NCBI GenBank assembly: GCA_016183945.1 | Contig: JACPDP010000035.1 | Span: 1-16,254, forward strand | Direction: 5' to 3' | DNA: 16,254 bases | Source: Magnetospirillum sp. | GTDB lineage: Bacteria > Pseudomonadota > Alphaproteobacteria > Rhodospirillales > Magnetospirillaceae | Part shown: piece after piece, positions 1 to 6,390 of the stretch | Numbering within the stretch: position 1 is the stretch's first letter | Layout of the letters: each line of letters begins with the position of its first letter | Notes under the pieces: model-generated | Told to the model about the DNA's origin: nothing | The model's input: only the letters and a program-made list of their open reading frames with translations | The model's database searches: none | Translations under genes and position numbers: made by a program

Positions 1-62
1 AGCCCCTTGAGGTGTTGCCGCTCGTCTTCCGTCAGCCGGACGATGTATCTCTTCTCCGACAT
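1..62 (-). CDS. IS630-type transposase, N-terminal stub (partial)
   Basis: The minus strand opens with ATG at 62-60 and runs off the window edge after 20 codons. The peptide begins MSEKRYIVRLTEDERQHLKG. This resembles the opening of single-ORF IS630-family transposases (pattern xKRYIVxLTxxER), which precedes their helix-turn-helix. A strong ribosome binding site, GGAGGGG, lies 3-4 nt upstream of the ATG. It differs from the transposase at the right edge of the window, so it belongs to another IS630 subgroup. Too little is visible to say whether the full gene is intact. Confidence 0.6.
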   Translation of the reverse strand, partial: MSEKRYIVRLTEDERQHLKG

Positions 63-137
63 AATCCCCTCCATCACGATCGCCTCGCGACAGAGCGAAT
101 CATTAAAACATTTCGAATTAGTTGACGCAGGCTACTA
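1..137 (-). mobile_element. End of an IS630-type insertion sequence (partial, outer boundary approximate)
   Basis: The transposase stub and the AT-richer non-coding stretch after it (about 80-130) contrast with the GC-rich DNA that follows. IS630/Tc1-type elements insert at TA. Candidate boundary TAs lie at 133-134 and 136-137, with another at 119-120. The matching terminal inverted repeat is outside the window, so the exact end cannot be fixed. The element ends about 60-75 bp before the xth start and probably separates xth from its ancestral upstream region. Confidence 0.45.
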
Positions 138-195
138 GGTCTGACCGTCTGGTGTGGTATGACGGCGGCCCCCGAACCTTCGAAGGGCCCGGCCG

Positions 196-972
196 GTGCG
201 CCTCGTCACCTGGAACATCAATTCGATCCGCCTGCGCATCGACCTCCTCCGCCAGCTGTCGGCGGTGATGGCGCCCGACGTCCTGTGCCTGCAGGAGACC
301 AAGGTCACCGACCCGCTGTTTCCCGAGCAGGCCTGCCGCGACATGGGCTACCACCACATCGCCCGCCACGGCCAGAAGGGTTACAACGGCGTCGCGGTGT
401 TGTCGAAGCTGCCCATCGAGGAGATACGCACGCCCTTCTGGTGCGAGCGCGCGGACTGCCGCCACCTCATCGTGGTGCTGGCCGGTGGGCTGGAGGTGCA
501 TTGCCTCTACGTGCCGGCCGGCGGCGACGTCCCCGACCCCGACGCCAACCCCAAATTCGCCCATAAACTCGACTTCCTGCGCGAGCTGGCCGCCTGGTAT
601 GCCGCCGACTACCGCCCCTCCGACCGGCTGGTGGTGGCGGGGGACTTCAACGACGTGTGGTCGCACAAGCAGATGCTGTCGGTGGTCAGCCATACGCCGG
701 TGGAGGTCGAGGCCCTGGGCCGCCTGCAGCGGTCGCTGGGCTGGGTGGACGCGGTGCGGCACTTCGTTCCGGTTACGGAACGCCTCTACACCTGGTGGAG
801 CTACCGTGCCGCCGACTGGGCCGCCAGCGACCGCGGCCGCCGCCTCGACCACATTTGGGTCAGCCCCGCCCTGGCGGCGGGGCTGCGCGCCGCCCTGGTG
901 GCCCGCGAAACCCGCGGCTGGCTGCCGCCGTCGGACCATGTGCCGGTGATGGTGGATGTCGAGCTGGCATGA
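196..972 (+). CDS. xth: Exodeoxyribonuclease III (AP endonuclease family), with an apparent short internal deletion
   Basis: A 258-aa protein of the exonuclease/endonuclease/phosphatase (ExoIII) fold, which cleaves abasic sites and trims DNA 3' ends in base excision repair. Visible motifs are WNINS (N7), LQETK (E34), YNGVAVLSK, LYVPAG (Y105), GDFN (D150, N152), RLDHIW (D218) and PSDHVP (D247-H248). These are the usual metal and catalytic positions. The start is GTG at 196 because the family N-terminus (M-x-x-x-TWNxNSIR) begins exactly there; GAAGGG at 182-187 is a plausible RBS. Oddity: GDFN is followed directly by DVWSHKQ. In alphaproteobacterial relatives that I remember, about six residues (IAPLEH-like) lie between them, so an in-frame deletion of about 18 nt is suspected at 651/652. 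The gene lies just downstream of an IS end and converges with the XRE gene, 13 nt away. Confidence 0.93.
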   Translation: MRLVTWNINSIRLRIDLLRQLSAVMAPDVLCLQETKVTDPLFPEQACRDMGYHHIARHGQKGYNGVAVLSKLPIEEIRTPFWCERADCRHLIVVLAGGLEVHCLYVPAGGDVPDPDANPKFAHKLDFLRELAAWYAADYRPSDRLVVAGDFNDVWSHKQMLSVVSHTPVEVEALGRLQRSLGWVDAVRHFVPVTERLYTWWSYRAADWAASDRGRRLDHIWVSPALAAGLRAALVARETRGWLPPSDHVPVMVDVELA

Positions 973-985
973 CGGAGCGCAGCTT

Positions 986-1336
986 CTACTCTTCCAACAC
1001 CTTGAGCAGCCGGTCCACCGTTTTCTCCGGCAGAGTCCGGATGCGTGCGGCGAGGCGGTTGGCCAGTTCGGTGGCGGCCGGCGTCAGGCCGGCGGTGTCC
1101 AGCGTCACCTTGGGATGAGACAGGTCGGCCAGTCGCTTCAGCTCCTCGGCCTCGTCCCAGATGCAGCCGAGATAGCCGCAGATCTGCATCACCAGGCCGG
1201 GGGCGGGACGGCCGCGGCGGCCATGCTCCAGTGCCGACAGGTAGGCGGCCGAGAGGTTCAGGTCGGCGGCCATACGGGTGAGCCCGATGCCCTTGGCCGC
1301 CCGCAGCGACCGCACCCGGGCGCCGAAGGGTGTCAC
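986..1336 (-). CDS. XRE-family helix-turn-helix regulator
   Basis: A 116-aa protein. An N-terminal HTH_3-type fold (about residues 3-60) contains GARVRSLRAAKGIGLTRMAADLNLSAAYLSALEHGRRG, with the recognition helix around SAAYLSALE. The C-terminal half (PAATELANRLAARIRTLPEKTVDRLLKVL) is helical and probably mediates dimerisation. The start is GTG at 1336-1334, overlapping the TGA of the upstream Smr gene in GTGA, so it is probably translationally coupled to it as the last gene of the 3431-986 operon. Its target is unknown. Autoregulation of the operon is possible but no operator can be assigned. Confidence 0.85.
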   Translation of the reverse strand: MTPFGARVRSLRAAKGIGLTRMAADLNLSAAYLSALEHGRRGRPAPGLVMQICGYLGCIWDEAEELKRLADLSHPKVTLDTAGLTPAATELANRLAARIRTLPEKTVDRLLKVLEE

Positions 1337-1920
1337 TGCCGCCGCCTCCGCACCAGCACATAGAGCGCCCCCTCGCCGCCGTGGCGGGCCTGGGCATAGC
1401 TGAACCCGATGATACGCTCGCGTAACGGACTCTGATTGAGCCAGTGCGGCACCACGGCACGCAGCACGCCGGTGCCGTCGCGGGTCCCCTTGCCGGTGAT
1501 CACCAGCAGACAGCGCCGCCCGGCCTCGAAGGCGCGGCCGACGAAGCCCAGCAGGGCGGCGTGGGCGGCGTCCTGGGTCATGCCGTGCAGGTCGAGGCTG
1601 CCGTCGATCTCCAGCTGCCCGTGCTTCAGCCGTTCCCCCGAACGGCGGTCGAGGCCCGGCGCGTTGCCGTGCGACAGCTCGGGCCCGGCGGCGCGGCGGA
1701 TGGCCGGTGGCGGCACCGGCGGGCGGGGCGGCGCCGGGGGTGGCGGTGACGACGGGGAGGGGGCCGGCGGGCCGGTGTCCACCTCGGCGTCGGGCAGCGA
1801 GCGGCCGGGCAGCGGCACCGCGTCCTGGACCACCGCCCGCCAGATGCGGGCCTCGTCGGGGGTCACCACCCGGCGGCGGCCGTGCTGAACCGGGACCTCA
1901 CGAGGGGGCTTGGTCGGCAC
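1333..1920 (-). CDS. Smr (MutS2 C-terminal-type) domain protein
   Basis: A 195-aa protein from GTG at 1920. The C-terminal Smr domain (about residues 105-192) shows LDLHGMT (109-115), ITGKGT (141-146) and a terminal RHGGEGALYVLVRR. Smr domains are nuclease-like or nucleic-acid-binding modules; stand-alone versions in proteobacteria have poorly defined roles. Residues 50-72 form a proline-rich linker between a short basic N-terminus (RRRVVTPDEARIWRAVVQD) and the Smr domain. The frame is open back to 1983, but GTG 1920 is preferred because GGAG lies 7-8 nt upstream and it gives only a 23-nt overlap with the preceding gene. GTG codons near 1867 are alternatives. It overlaps the XRE start by 4 nt. 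Confidence 0.85.
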   Translation of the reverse strand: MPTKPPREVPVQHGRRRVVTPDEARIWRAVVQDAVPLPGRSLPDAEVDTGPPAPSPSSPPPPAPPRPPVPPPAIRRAAGPELSHGNAPGLDRRSGERLKHGQLEIDGSLDLHGMTQDAAHAALLGFVGRAFEAGRRCLLVITGKGTRDGTGVLRAVVPHWLNQSPLRERIIGFSYAQARHGGEGALYVLVRRRRQ

Positions 1921-2437
1921 CGACGTTCTCCGCCACGGCGTTGGCGGGCGGGGCAAGCGCTGCCTTTTCGGCCTCGCCCTCACCCAGGTTGCGGCGGATG
2001 AACTTGCGCCAATCGCCCTTGGGCGCCAGGCAGGGCGGCTCGGACGACCCCTTCAGCACCAGGGCGACGCCGCCGAGATGCCACACCGCCTGCCAGCGCA
2101 GGGTGTTGTCCAGCATGTAGGCGGCGGTGCGCCGCCTCAGCCTCCAGGCGACGTAGTGCTTGGAGCCGAACAGGTGGGCCAGGGTGGCCGCCGTCATTGC
2201 GACGATGCCGATGGCGATGCCGAAGCCGAGCAGCGCCAGCAGCGCCAGCACCATCGAGATGATCAGCGGCGCCAGATGGTCCCACGGGCTGTGCACCGGC
2301 GAGGCGTGGAAATCCAGCGCCGCCGGATCGGTGAACAGCTGGACGCGGCCGCCCCTGATCGCCGCCGCCAGCCGCTCGTGCAGCTGGTCGTCCTCGCGGG
2401 TCTTCTTGGCCCGCCATTGCGCCAGGAGCTCGCTCAT
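1898..2437 (-). CDS. Hypothetical membrane protein between dehydrogenase and Smr genes
   Basis: A 179-aa protein I do not recognise. The N-terminus is charged and helical (SELLAQWRAKKTREDDQLHERLAAAI). A strongly hydrophobic stretch at about residues 54-91 could form one long or two short transmembrane helices. A basic segment follows (WRLRRRTAAYMLDNTLRWQAVWHLGG), then a soluble tail with CLAPKGDWRKFIRRNLGE and a low-complexity Ala-rich C-terminus. GGGAGGAG lies directly upstream of ATG 2437, and the preceding dehydrogenase stop is only 7 nt away, so it is operonic. The last 23 nt overlap the Smr gene. No catalytic motif is evident, so no function is assigned. Confidence 0.8.
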   Translation of the reverse strand: MSELLAQWRAKKTREDDQLHERLAAAIRGGRVQLFTDPAALDFHASPVHSPWDHLAPLIISMVLALLALLGFGIAIGIVAMTAATLAHLFGSKHYVAWRLRRRTAAYMLDNTLRWQAVWHLGGVALVLKGSSEPPCLAPKGDWRKFIRRNLGEGEAEKAALAPPANAVAENVGADQAPS

Positions 2438-2444
2438 CTCCTCC

Positions 2445-3431
2445 CTACAGCATGCTGGCCAGAACCCGGTCGGGCGGGTTGTGGCCGTCGGCGAAGGTCT
2501 TGATGTTGATCAGCACCTTCTCGCCCATATCGATCCGCCCCTCGATGGTGGCGGACCCGAGATGGGGCAGCAGCACCACGTTGTTCAGCGCCAGCAGCTT
2601 GGGATTGACCGCCGGCTCGTGCTCGAACACGTCGAGGCCGGCGCCGGCCAGCTCGCCGCGGGCCAGCATGCGGGTCAGCGCGTTCTCGTCGACGATTTCG
2701 CCGCGGGCGGTGTTGATCAGGTAGGCGTGCGGCGGCAACAGCTTCAACTGGCGCGCCGACAGCAGGTGGAAGGTGCCGGGCGTATGCGGGCAATGGATGG
2801 TGACCACGTCCATCCGCGCCAGCATCTGATCGAGGCTCTCCCAATAGGTGGCCTCGAGCTCGTGCTCGATGTCGGGGTGGACCCGCTTGCGGTTGTGGTA
2901 GTGGATGGACATGCCGAACGCCTTGGCGCGCCGCGCCACCGCCTGGCCGATGCGGCCCATGCCGACGATGCCCAGCCGTTTGCCCCAGATGCGGTGGCCC
3001 AGCATGAAGGTGGGGCTCCAGCCGCCCCACTCGCCGGAGCGCATCACCTGGATGCCCTCGGCCAGACGGCGCGGCACCGCCAGGATCAGCGCCATGGTCA
3101 TGTCGGCGGTGTCCTCGGTGAGGACACCGGGCGTGTTGGTGATGGTGATGCCGCGCGACCGCGCGCTGGCGAGGTCGATGTGGTCGACGCCGGTGCCGAA
3201 ATTGGCGATCAGCTTCAGTTGCGTCCCCGCCTGCGACAGCACCGCGGCGTCGATGCGGTCGGTAATGGTCGGCACCAGGATGTCGGCCTCTTTCACCGCC
3301 TCGACCAGTTCCGCCTTGCCCAGGGGCCGGTCGTCATGGTTCAGCTTGGTGTCGAACAGCTCCATCATGCGGGTTTCAATCGCATCGGGCAGCTTGCGCG
3401 TGACGATCACGACGGGCTTCTTGGGGGCCAT
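2445..3431 (-). CDS. D-2-hydroxyacid dehydrogenase (glyoxylate/hydroxypyruvate reductase type)
   Basis: A 328-aa NAD(P)-dependent oxidoreductase of the D-isomer-specific 2-hydroxyacid dehydrogenase family, expected to interconvert glyoxylate/glycolate or hydroxypyruvate/glycerate in the cytoplasm. The Rossmann motif GMGRIG is at residues 157-162. The catalytic triad is visible as R243 (NTARGE), E272 (DVFEHEP) and H290 (LLPHLGSATIE), with the usual 29 and 18 residue spacing. NFGTGVDHID is the N-terminal signature. Length is normal for GyaR/GhrB-like enzymes. ATG 3431 is preceded by GAGGAGAAGG. It is the first gene of a four-gene minus-strand operon. Cofactor preference and exact substrate cannot be read from sequence alone. 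Confidence 0.92.
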   Translation of the reverse strand: MAPKKPVVIVTRKLPDAIETRMMELFDTKLNHDDRPLGKAELVEAVKEADILVPTITDRIDAAVLSQAGTQLKLIANFGTGVDHIDLASARSRGITITNTPGVLTEDTADMTMALILAVPRRLAEGIQVMRSGEWGGWSPTFMLGHRIWGKRLGIVGMGRIGQAVARRAKAFGMSIHYHNRKRVHPDIEHELEATYWESLDQMLARMDVVTIHCPHTPGTFHLLSARQLKLLPPHAYLINTARGEIVDENALTRMLARGELAGAGLDVFEHEPAVNPKLLALNNVVLLPHLGSATIEGRIDMGEKVLINIKTFADGHNPPDRVLASML

Positions 3432-3465
3432 GCACCTTCTCCTCGGATACCGTTCACCGACCTAT

Positions 3466-3483
3466 CAAGACGGCGGGGTCTTG
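3466..3483. promoter_or_regulatory. Dyad CAAGAC-N6-GTCTTG upstream of the dehydrogenase operon
   Basis: A perfect 6-bp inverted repeat with a 6-bp spacer (CAAGAC ggcggg GTCTTG), 35 nt upstream of the ATG at 3431. It abuts TGGACA on the minus strand (3487-3482), a -35-like hexamer, although no good -10 follows at the right distance. It could be an operator or an mRNA leader hairpin. Confidence 0.3.
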
Positions 3484-3559
3484 TCCAGTGATGTGTTAGG
3501 CTCCGCCACGGCGCGGGTGGGACACCGGCTGGGCAATCCGGCCTACGCCGGGGGTTGCC

Positions 3560-3589
3560 TTGCCGCGCGGGGGCCGCGGCGCCTATAAT
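3560..3589 (+). promoter_or_regulatory. Sigma-70-like promoter for the SH3 protein gene
   Basis: TTGCCG (3560-3565), an 18-bp spacer and a perfect TATAAT (3584-3589). The predicted transcription start is near 3596, upstream of ATG 3627 but downstream of the earlier in-frame ATGs at 3555 and 3588. This supports the 3627 start. Confidence 0.55.
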
Positions 3590-3626
3590 GGTCAAGCTGG
3601 GTAATCGATGGGGCGAAGTTAAGGGG

Positions 3627-4133
3627 ATGACCTGCCCACCGCGCCGGGCGGCGGCGACATTTCTGATCATGGCGCTTCTTGCCGCGCCCGTCACCGCGCC
3701 TGCCGGGGAAACCAGCGGGCTGCCGCTGCCGCGCTTCGTCTCGTTGCGCTCGGACGAGGTCAACCTGCGCACCGGGCCGGGGGTACGCTATCCCATCGAC
3801 TGGATCTATGCGCGCAAGGACCTGCCGGTCGAGGTCATTGCCGAATTCGAATCGTGGCGCAAGATCCGCGACTGGCAGGGCAGCGAGGGCTGGGTGCACC
3901 AGAGCATGCTGTCGGGCCGCCGCATGATGGTGGTGATCGGCCATCCCCGCTCGCTGCGCATCTCCGACGCCGATGCCGCCGACCCGGTGGCGGTGCTGGA
4001 GGCGGGCGTGCTGGGCCGTCTGGTGCAATGCCCGCGCAATCGCGACTTCTGCCGCGTCGAGGTCGGCCAGGCGCAAGGCTGGCTGCGGCGCGACGAGATC
4101 TGGGGCGTCTACAAGGGCGAGTGGATCGAGTAG
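3627..4133 (+). CDS. Exported protein with two bacterial SH3 domains
   Basis: A 168-aa protein. The Sec signal peptide is MTCPPRRAAATFLIMALLAAPVTAPA, with cleavage near residue 26. The first SH3-like domain (about 36-100) contains SLRSDEVNLRTGPGVRYPIDWIY, WRKIRDWQGSEGWVHQSMLSGRR. The second, more diverged domain (about 104-160) ends GWLRRDEIWGVY. This matches SH3_4-type (DUF1058) proteins common in alphaproteobacteria, thought to act in the periplasm, possibly on peptidoglycan or partner proteins; the molecular role is unknown. The frame is open upstream to 3555, but 3627 is chosen for the signal peptide and the promoter position. AAGGGG directly abuts the ATG, so the RBS spacing is poor. Confidence 0.85.
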   Translation: MTCPPRRAAATFLIMALLAAPVTAPAGETSGLPLPRFVSLRSDEVNLRTGPGVRYPIDWIYARKDLPVEVIAEFESWRKIRDWQGSEGWVHQSMLSGRRMMVVIGHPRSLRISDADAADPVAVLEAGVLGRLVQCPRNRDFCRVEVGQAQGWLRRDEIWGVYKGEWIE

Positions 4134-4169
4134 TGCGGGGACGAGCCCTGCCTCATGGATCATCCCCCA

Positions 4170-4198
4170 TTGCCGTGCTAAAAAAGCCGGCCAACAAT
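4170..4198 (+). promoter_or_regulatory. Possible sigma-70-like promoter for purD
   Basis: TTGCCG (4170-4175), 17-bp spacer, AACAAT (4193-4198), lying 22 nt before the purD ATG at 4221. The same -35 hexamer is used in the predicted SH3 promoter. The -10 is weak (4/6). Confidence 0.3.
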
Positions 4199-4220
4199 CA
4201 AGAGACGCGGTGAGGTTCCC

Positions 4221-5471
4221 ATGAAGGTGCTGGTGGTGGGGTCCGGGGGGCGCGAGCACGCGCTGTGCTGGAAGCTGAAGCAATCCCCCCTGCTCGGGCG
4301 CTTGTTCTGCGCTCCCGGCAATGCCGGCATCGCCGAGGTTGCCGACTGCGTCGCCATTGCCGCCGATGACGTGGCCGGGCTGGTGGCTTTCGCCAAGGCG
4401 GAAAAGGTCGGCCTGGTGGTGGTCGGCCCCGAGGTGCCGCTGGTGGCCGGTCTGGCCGACCGCTGCCGCGAGGCCGGCATCCGGGTGTTCGGCCCCTCCG
4501 CCGCCGCCGCCGAGCTGGAAGGCTCCAAGGGCTTCATGAAGGACGTGGTGGTGCGCGCCGGCGTGCCGACGGTCTGGTACGCCCGCTTCCGCGACGCGGA
4601 AGCGGCCAAGGCCTTCATCCGCGGGCGTGGCGCCCCCATCGTGGTCAAGACCGACGGACTGGCCGCCGGCAAGGGCGTGGTGGTGGCGATGACGCTGGAT
4701 GAGGCGCTACGGGCCGTCGACGACATGATGGGTGCGCGTGTGTTCGGAAGCGCCGGCGACGAGCTGGTGATCGAGGAGTTCCTCGACGGCGAGGAGGCGA
4801 GCTTCATCGTCATGTGCGACGGCAAGCGGGTGGGGGACGGCGACACCGGCCCCAACACCGGCGGCATGGGCGCCTACTCGCCGGCCCCGGTGTTCACGCC
4901 GCAGCTCGAGGACGAGGTGATGCGGACCATGGTGCTGCCCACCGTCAAGGCCATGGCCGAGATGGGCCGGCCCTATACCGGGGTGCTATTCGCCGGGCTG
5001 ATGATCGGGCCGGCGGGGCCGAAGCTGCTGGAATACAACGTGCGCTTCGGCGATCCCGAGTGCCAGGTGCTGATGGCCCGGCTGAAATCCGATCTGATGC
5101 CGGTGCTGCTGGCCGCCACCGATGGCAAGCTGGCCGCCACTTCTCCGCTGGAGTGGTCCGACGAGACCGCCCTGGTGGTGGTGATGGCGGCGGCCGGCTA
5201 TCCCGGCGCCTACAAGAAGAATTCGGTGATCGGCGGGTTGCACGCGGCGGGGCAGGTTCCCGGCGTCACCGTGCTGCACGCCGGCACCGCCCGCAACGCC
5301 GCCGGCGAGGTGGTCGCCACCGGCGGCCGGGTGCTCGGCATCACCGCGCTGGGGGCCACGGTCTCGGAGGCCCGCGACCGCGCCTATGCCGCGGTGGACC
5401 GCCTCCAGTGGCCGGAGGGCTTCTGCCGCCGCGATATCGCCTGGCGGGCGGCGGGGCGCCAAGATTCATAA
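4221..5471 (+). CDS. purD: Phosphoribosylamine-glycine ligase (GAR synthetase) with an apparent internal deletion
   Basis: A 416-aa ATP-grasp enzyme that joins 5-phosphoribosylamine and glycine in step two of de novo purine synthesis. Motifs in order: [13 protein letters not shown] (N-terminus), [11 protein letters not shown] (69-77), [24 protein letters not shown] (ATP-grasp), [13 protein letters not shown] (183-195), [19 protein letters not shown] (205-223), [13 protein letters not shown] and the C-terminal [10 protein letters not shown]. Oddity: CDG (199-201) is followed directly by KRVGDGD. In E. coli, Bacillus and human GARS sequences that I remember, about 12 residues including the QDH of the universal QDHKR motif lie between them. 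An in-frame loss of about 36 nt at 4823/4824 is therefore suspected, consistent with a length slightly below the usual 420-430. The frame is otherwise intact. Confidence 0.95.
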   Translation: MKVLVVGSGGREHALCWKLKQSPLLGRLFCAPGNAGIAEVADCVAIAADDVAGLVAFAKAEKVGLVVVGPEVPLVAGLADRCREAGIRVFGPSAAAAELEGSKGFMKDVVVRAGVPTVWYARFRDAEAAKAFIRGRGAPIVVKTDGLAAGKGVVVAMTLDEALRAVDDMMGARVFGSAGDELVIEEFLDGEEASFIVMCDGKRVGDGDTGPNTGGMGAYSPAPVFTPQLEDEVMRTMVLPTVKAMAEMGRPYTGVLFAGLMIGPAGPKLLEYNVRFGDPECQVLMARLKSDLMPVLLAATDGKLAATSPLEWSDETALVVVMAAAGYPGAYKKNSVIGGLHAAGQVPGVTVLHAGTARNAAGEVVATGGRVLGITALGATVSEARDRAYAAVDRLQWPEGFCRRDIAWRAAGRQDS

Positions 5472-5484
5472 TCCTTCTTGGCGC
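5456..5484. repeat. Inverted repeat (hairpin) spanning the purD stop codon
   Basis: Perfect 9-bp arms GCGCCAAGA (5456-5464) and TCTTGGCGC (5476-5484) flank an 11-nt loop that contains the purD TAA (5469-5471). No T-run follows, so it is not a classical intrinsic terminator. Confidence 0.6.
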
Positions 5485-5499
5485 TCTTGGCGTCTTTGC
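5473..5499. repeat. Three tandem degenerate 9-nt units upstream of dapD
   Basis: CCTTCTTGG, CGCTCTTGG and CGTCTTTGC follow one another without gap in the 76-bp purD-dapD spacer. The first unit and part of the second form the right arm of the hairpin. It resembles dispersed CGCAAAGACGCCAAG-type intergenic repeats that I recall from several bacterial genomes. Confidence 0.45.
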
Positions 5500-5516
5500 G
5501 GTGAATGGGCTATGTT
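5487..5516 (+). promoter_or_regulatory. Possible sigma-70-like promoter for dapD
   Basis: TTGGCG (5487-5492), 18-bp spacer, TATGTT (5511-5516), 31 nt before the dapD ATG. The -35 lies inside the 9-nt tandem repeat. Both hexamers match consensus only partly. Confidence 0.3.
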
Positions 5517-5547
5517 CGCCCACTCGCCCAAATGTAAGGACTGGACC

Positions 5548-6390
5548 ATGAGCCTGGACGCCATCCGGAAGACCATCGACGCCGCCTGGGAGGCGCGCGA
5601 CGGCGTCACCCTGCACACCAAGGGCGAGATTCGCGATGCCGTCGAGGCGGCGCTGGAGGCCCTCGACGCCGGCCGGGCCCGCGTCGCCGAGAAGATCGAT
5701 GGCGCCTGGACGGTCAACCAGTGGCTGAAGAAGGCGGTGCTGCTCAGCTTCCGCCTCAACGACAATCAGGTGATGGAGTGTTCCGCCGCCGGGGCGCCGG
5801 CCTTCGACAAGGTGCCGCAGAAATTCGCCGGTTGGGACGAGGCGCGTTTCCGCGCTGCCGGCTTCCGCGCCCTGCCGGGCTGCGTCGTGCGCCGCTCGGC
5901 CTATATCGCCCCCGGCGCCGTCCTGCTGCCCTGTTTCGTCAACATGGGCGCTCATGTCGATAGCGGAACGATGGTCGACACCTGGGCCACCGTCGGCTCC
6001 TGCGCCCAGATCGGCAAGAACGTGCACATCTCGGGCGGCGCCGGCATCGGCGGTGTGCTGGAACCGTTGCAGGCCGGCCCGGTGATCATCGAGGACGATT
6101 GCTTCATCGGGGCGCGGGCCGAGGTGGCCGAGGGCGTCATCGTCGAGCAGGGCGCCGTGCTCAGCATGGGCGTCTTCATCGGCGCCTCGACCAAGATCGT
6201 CGACCGTGCCACCGGCGAGGTCTTCATGGGCCGGGTGCCGGCCTATTCGGTGGTGGTGTCGGGCTCGCTGCCGGGCAAGCCGCTGCCCAACGGCGAGCCG
6301 GGACCCAGCCTCTATTGTGCCGTCATCGTCAAGCGCGTCGACGAGAAGACGCGCTCGAAGGTGTCGATCAACGAACTGCTCAGGGACTGA
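5548..6390 (+). CDS. dapD: 2,3,4,5-tetrahydropyridine-2,6-dicarboxylate N-succinyltransferase
   Basis: A 280-aa cytoplasmic acyltransferase that succinylates tetrahydrodipicolinate with succinyl-CoA in the succinylase branch of meso-diaminopimelate/lysine synthesis. The N-terminal helical domain includes [30 protein letters not shown]. The left-handed beta-helix of hexapeptide repeats (about residues 110-240) contains [19 protein letters not shown] and [10 protein letters not shown]. The C-terminus [26 protein letters not shown] is typical. Length is normal. The start at ATG 5548 is supported by TAAGGA at 5535-5540; the frame is open upstream into purD but those codons do not fit the family. 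Its TGA overlaps the dapE ATG by 1 nt (TGATG). Confidence 0.96.
   Translation: MSLDAIRKTIDAAWEARDGVTLHTKGEIRDAVEAALEALDAGRARVAEKIDGAWTVNQWLKKAVLLSFRLNDNQVMECSAAGAPAFDKVPQKFAGWDEARFRAAGFRALPGCVVRRSAYIAPGAVLLPCFVNMGAHVDSGTMVDTWATVGSCAQIGKNVHISGGAGIGGVLEPLQAGPVIIEDDCFIGARAEVAEGVIVEQGAVLSMGVFIGASTKIVDRATGEVFMGRVPAYSVVVSGSLPGKPLPNGEPGPSLYCAVIVKRVDEKTRSKVSINELLRD

Noticed and set aside
2160..3491. Long plus-strand open frame (443 codons) over the dehydrogenase and membrane-protein genes
   Set aside because: Antisense shadow in high-GC DNA; the minus strand carries the complete dehydrogenase motifs, and the plus-strand peptide is His/Gln/Gly-rich without family features.
4134..4165. Possible terminator after the SH3 protein gene
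   Set aside because: Only a weak GGG/CCC stem near 4137-4152 and no T-run; not enough for a terminator call.
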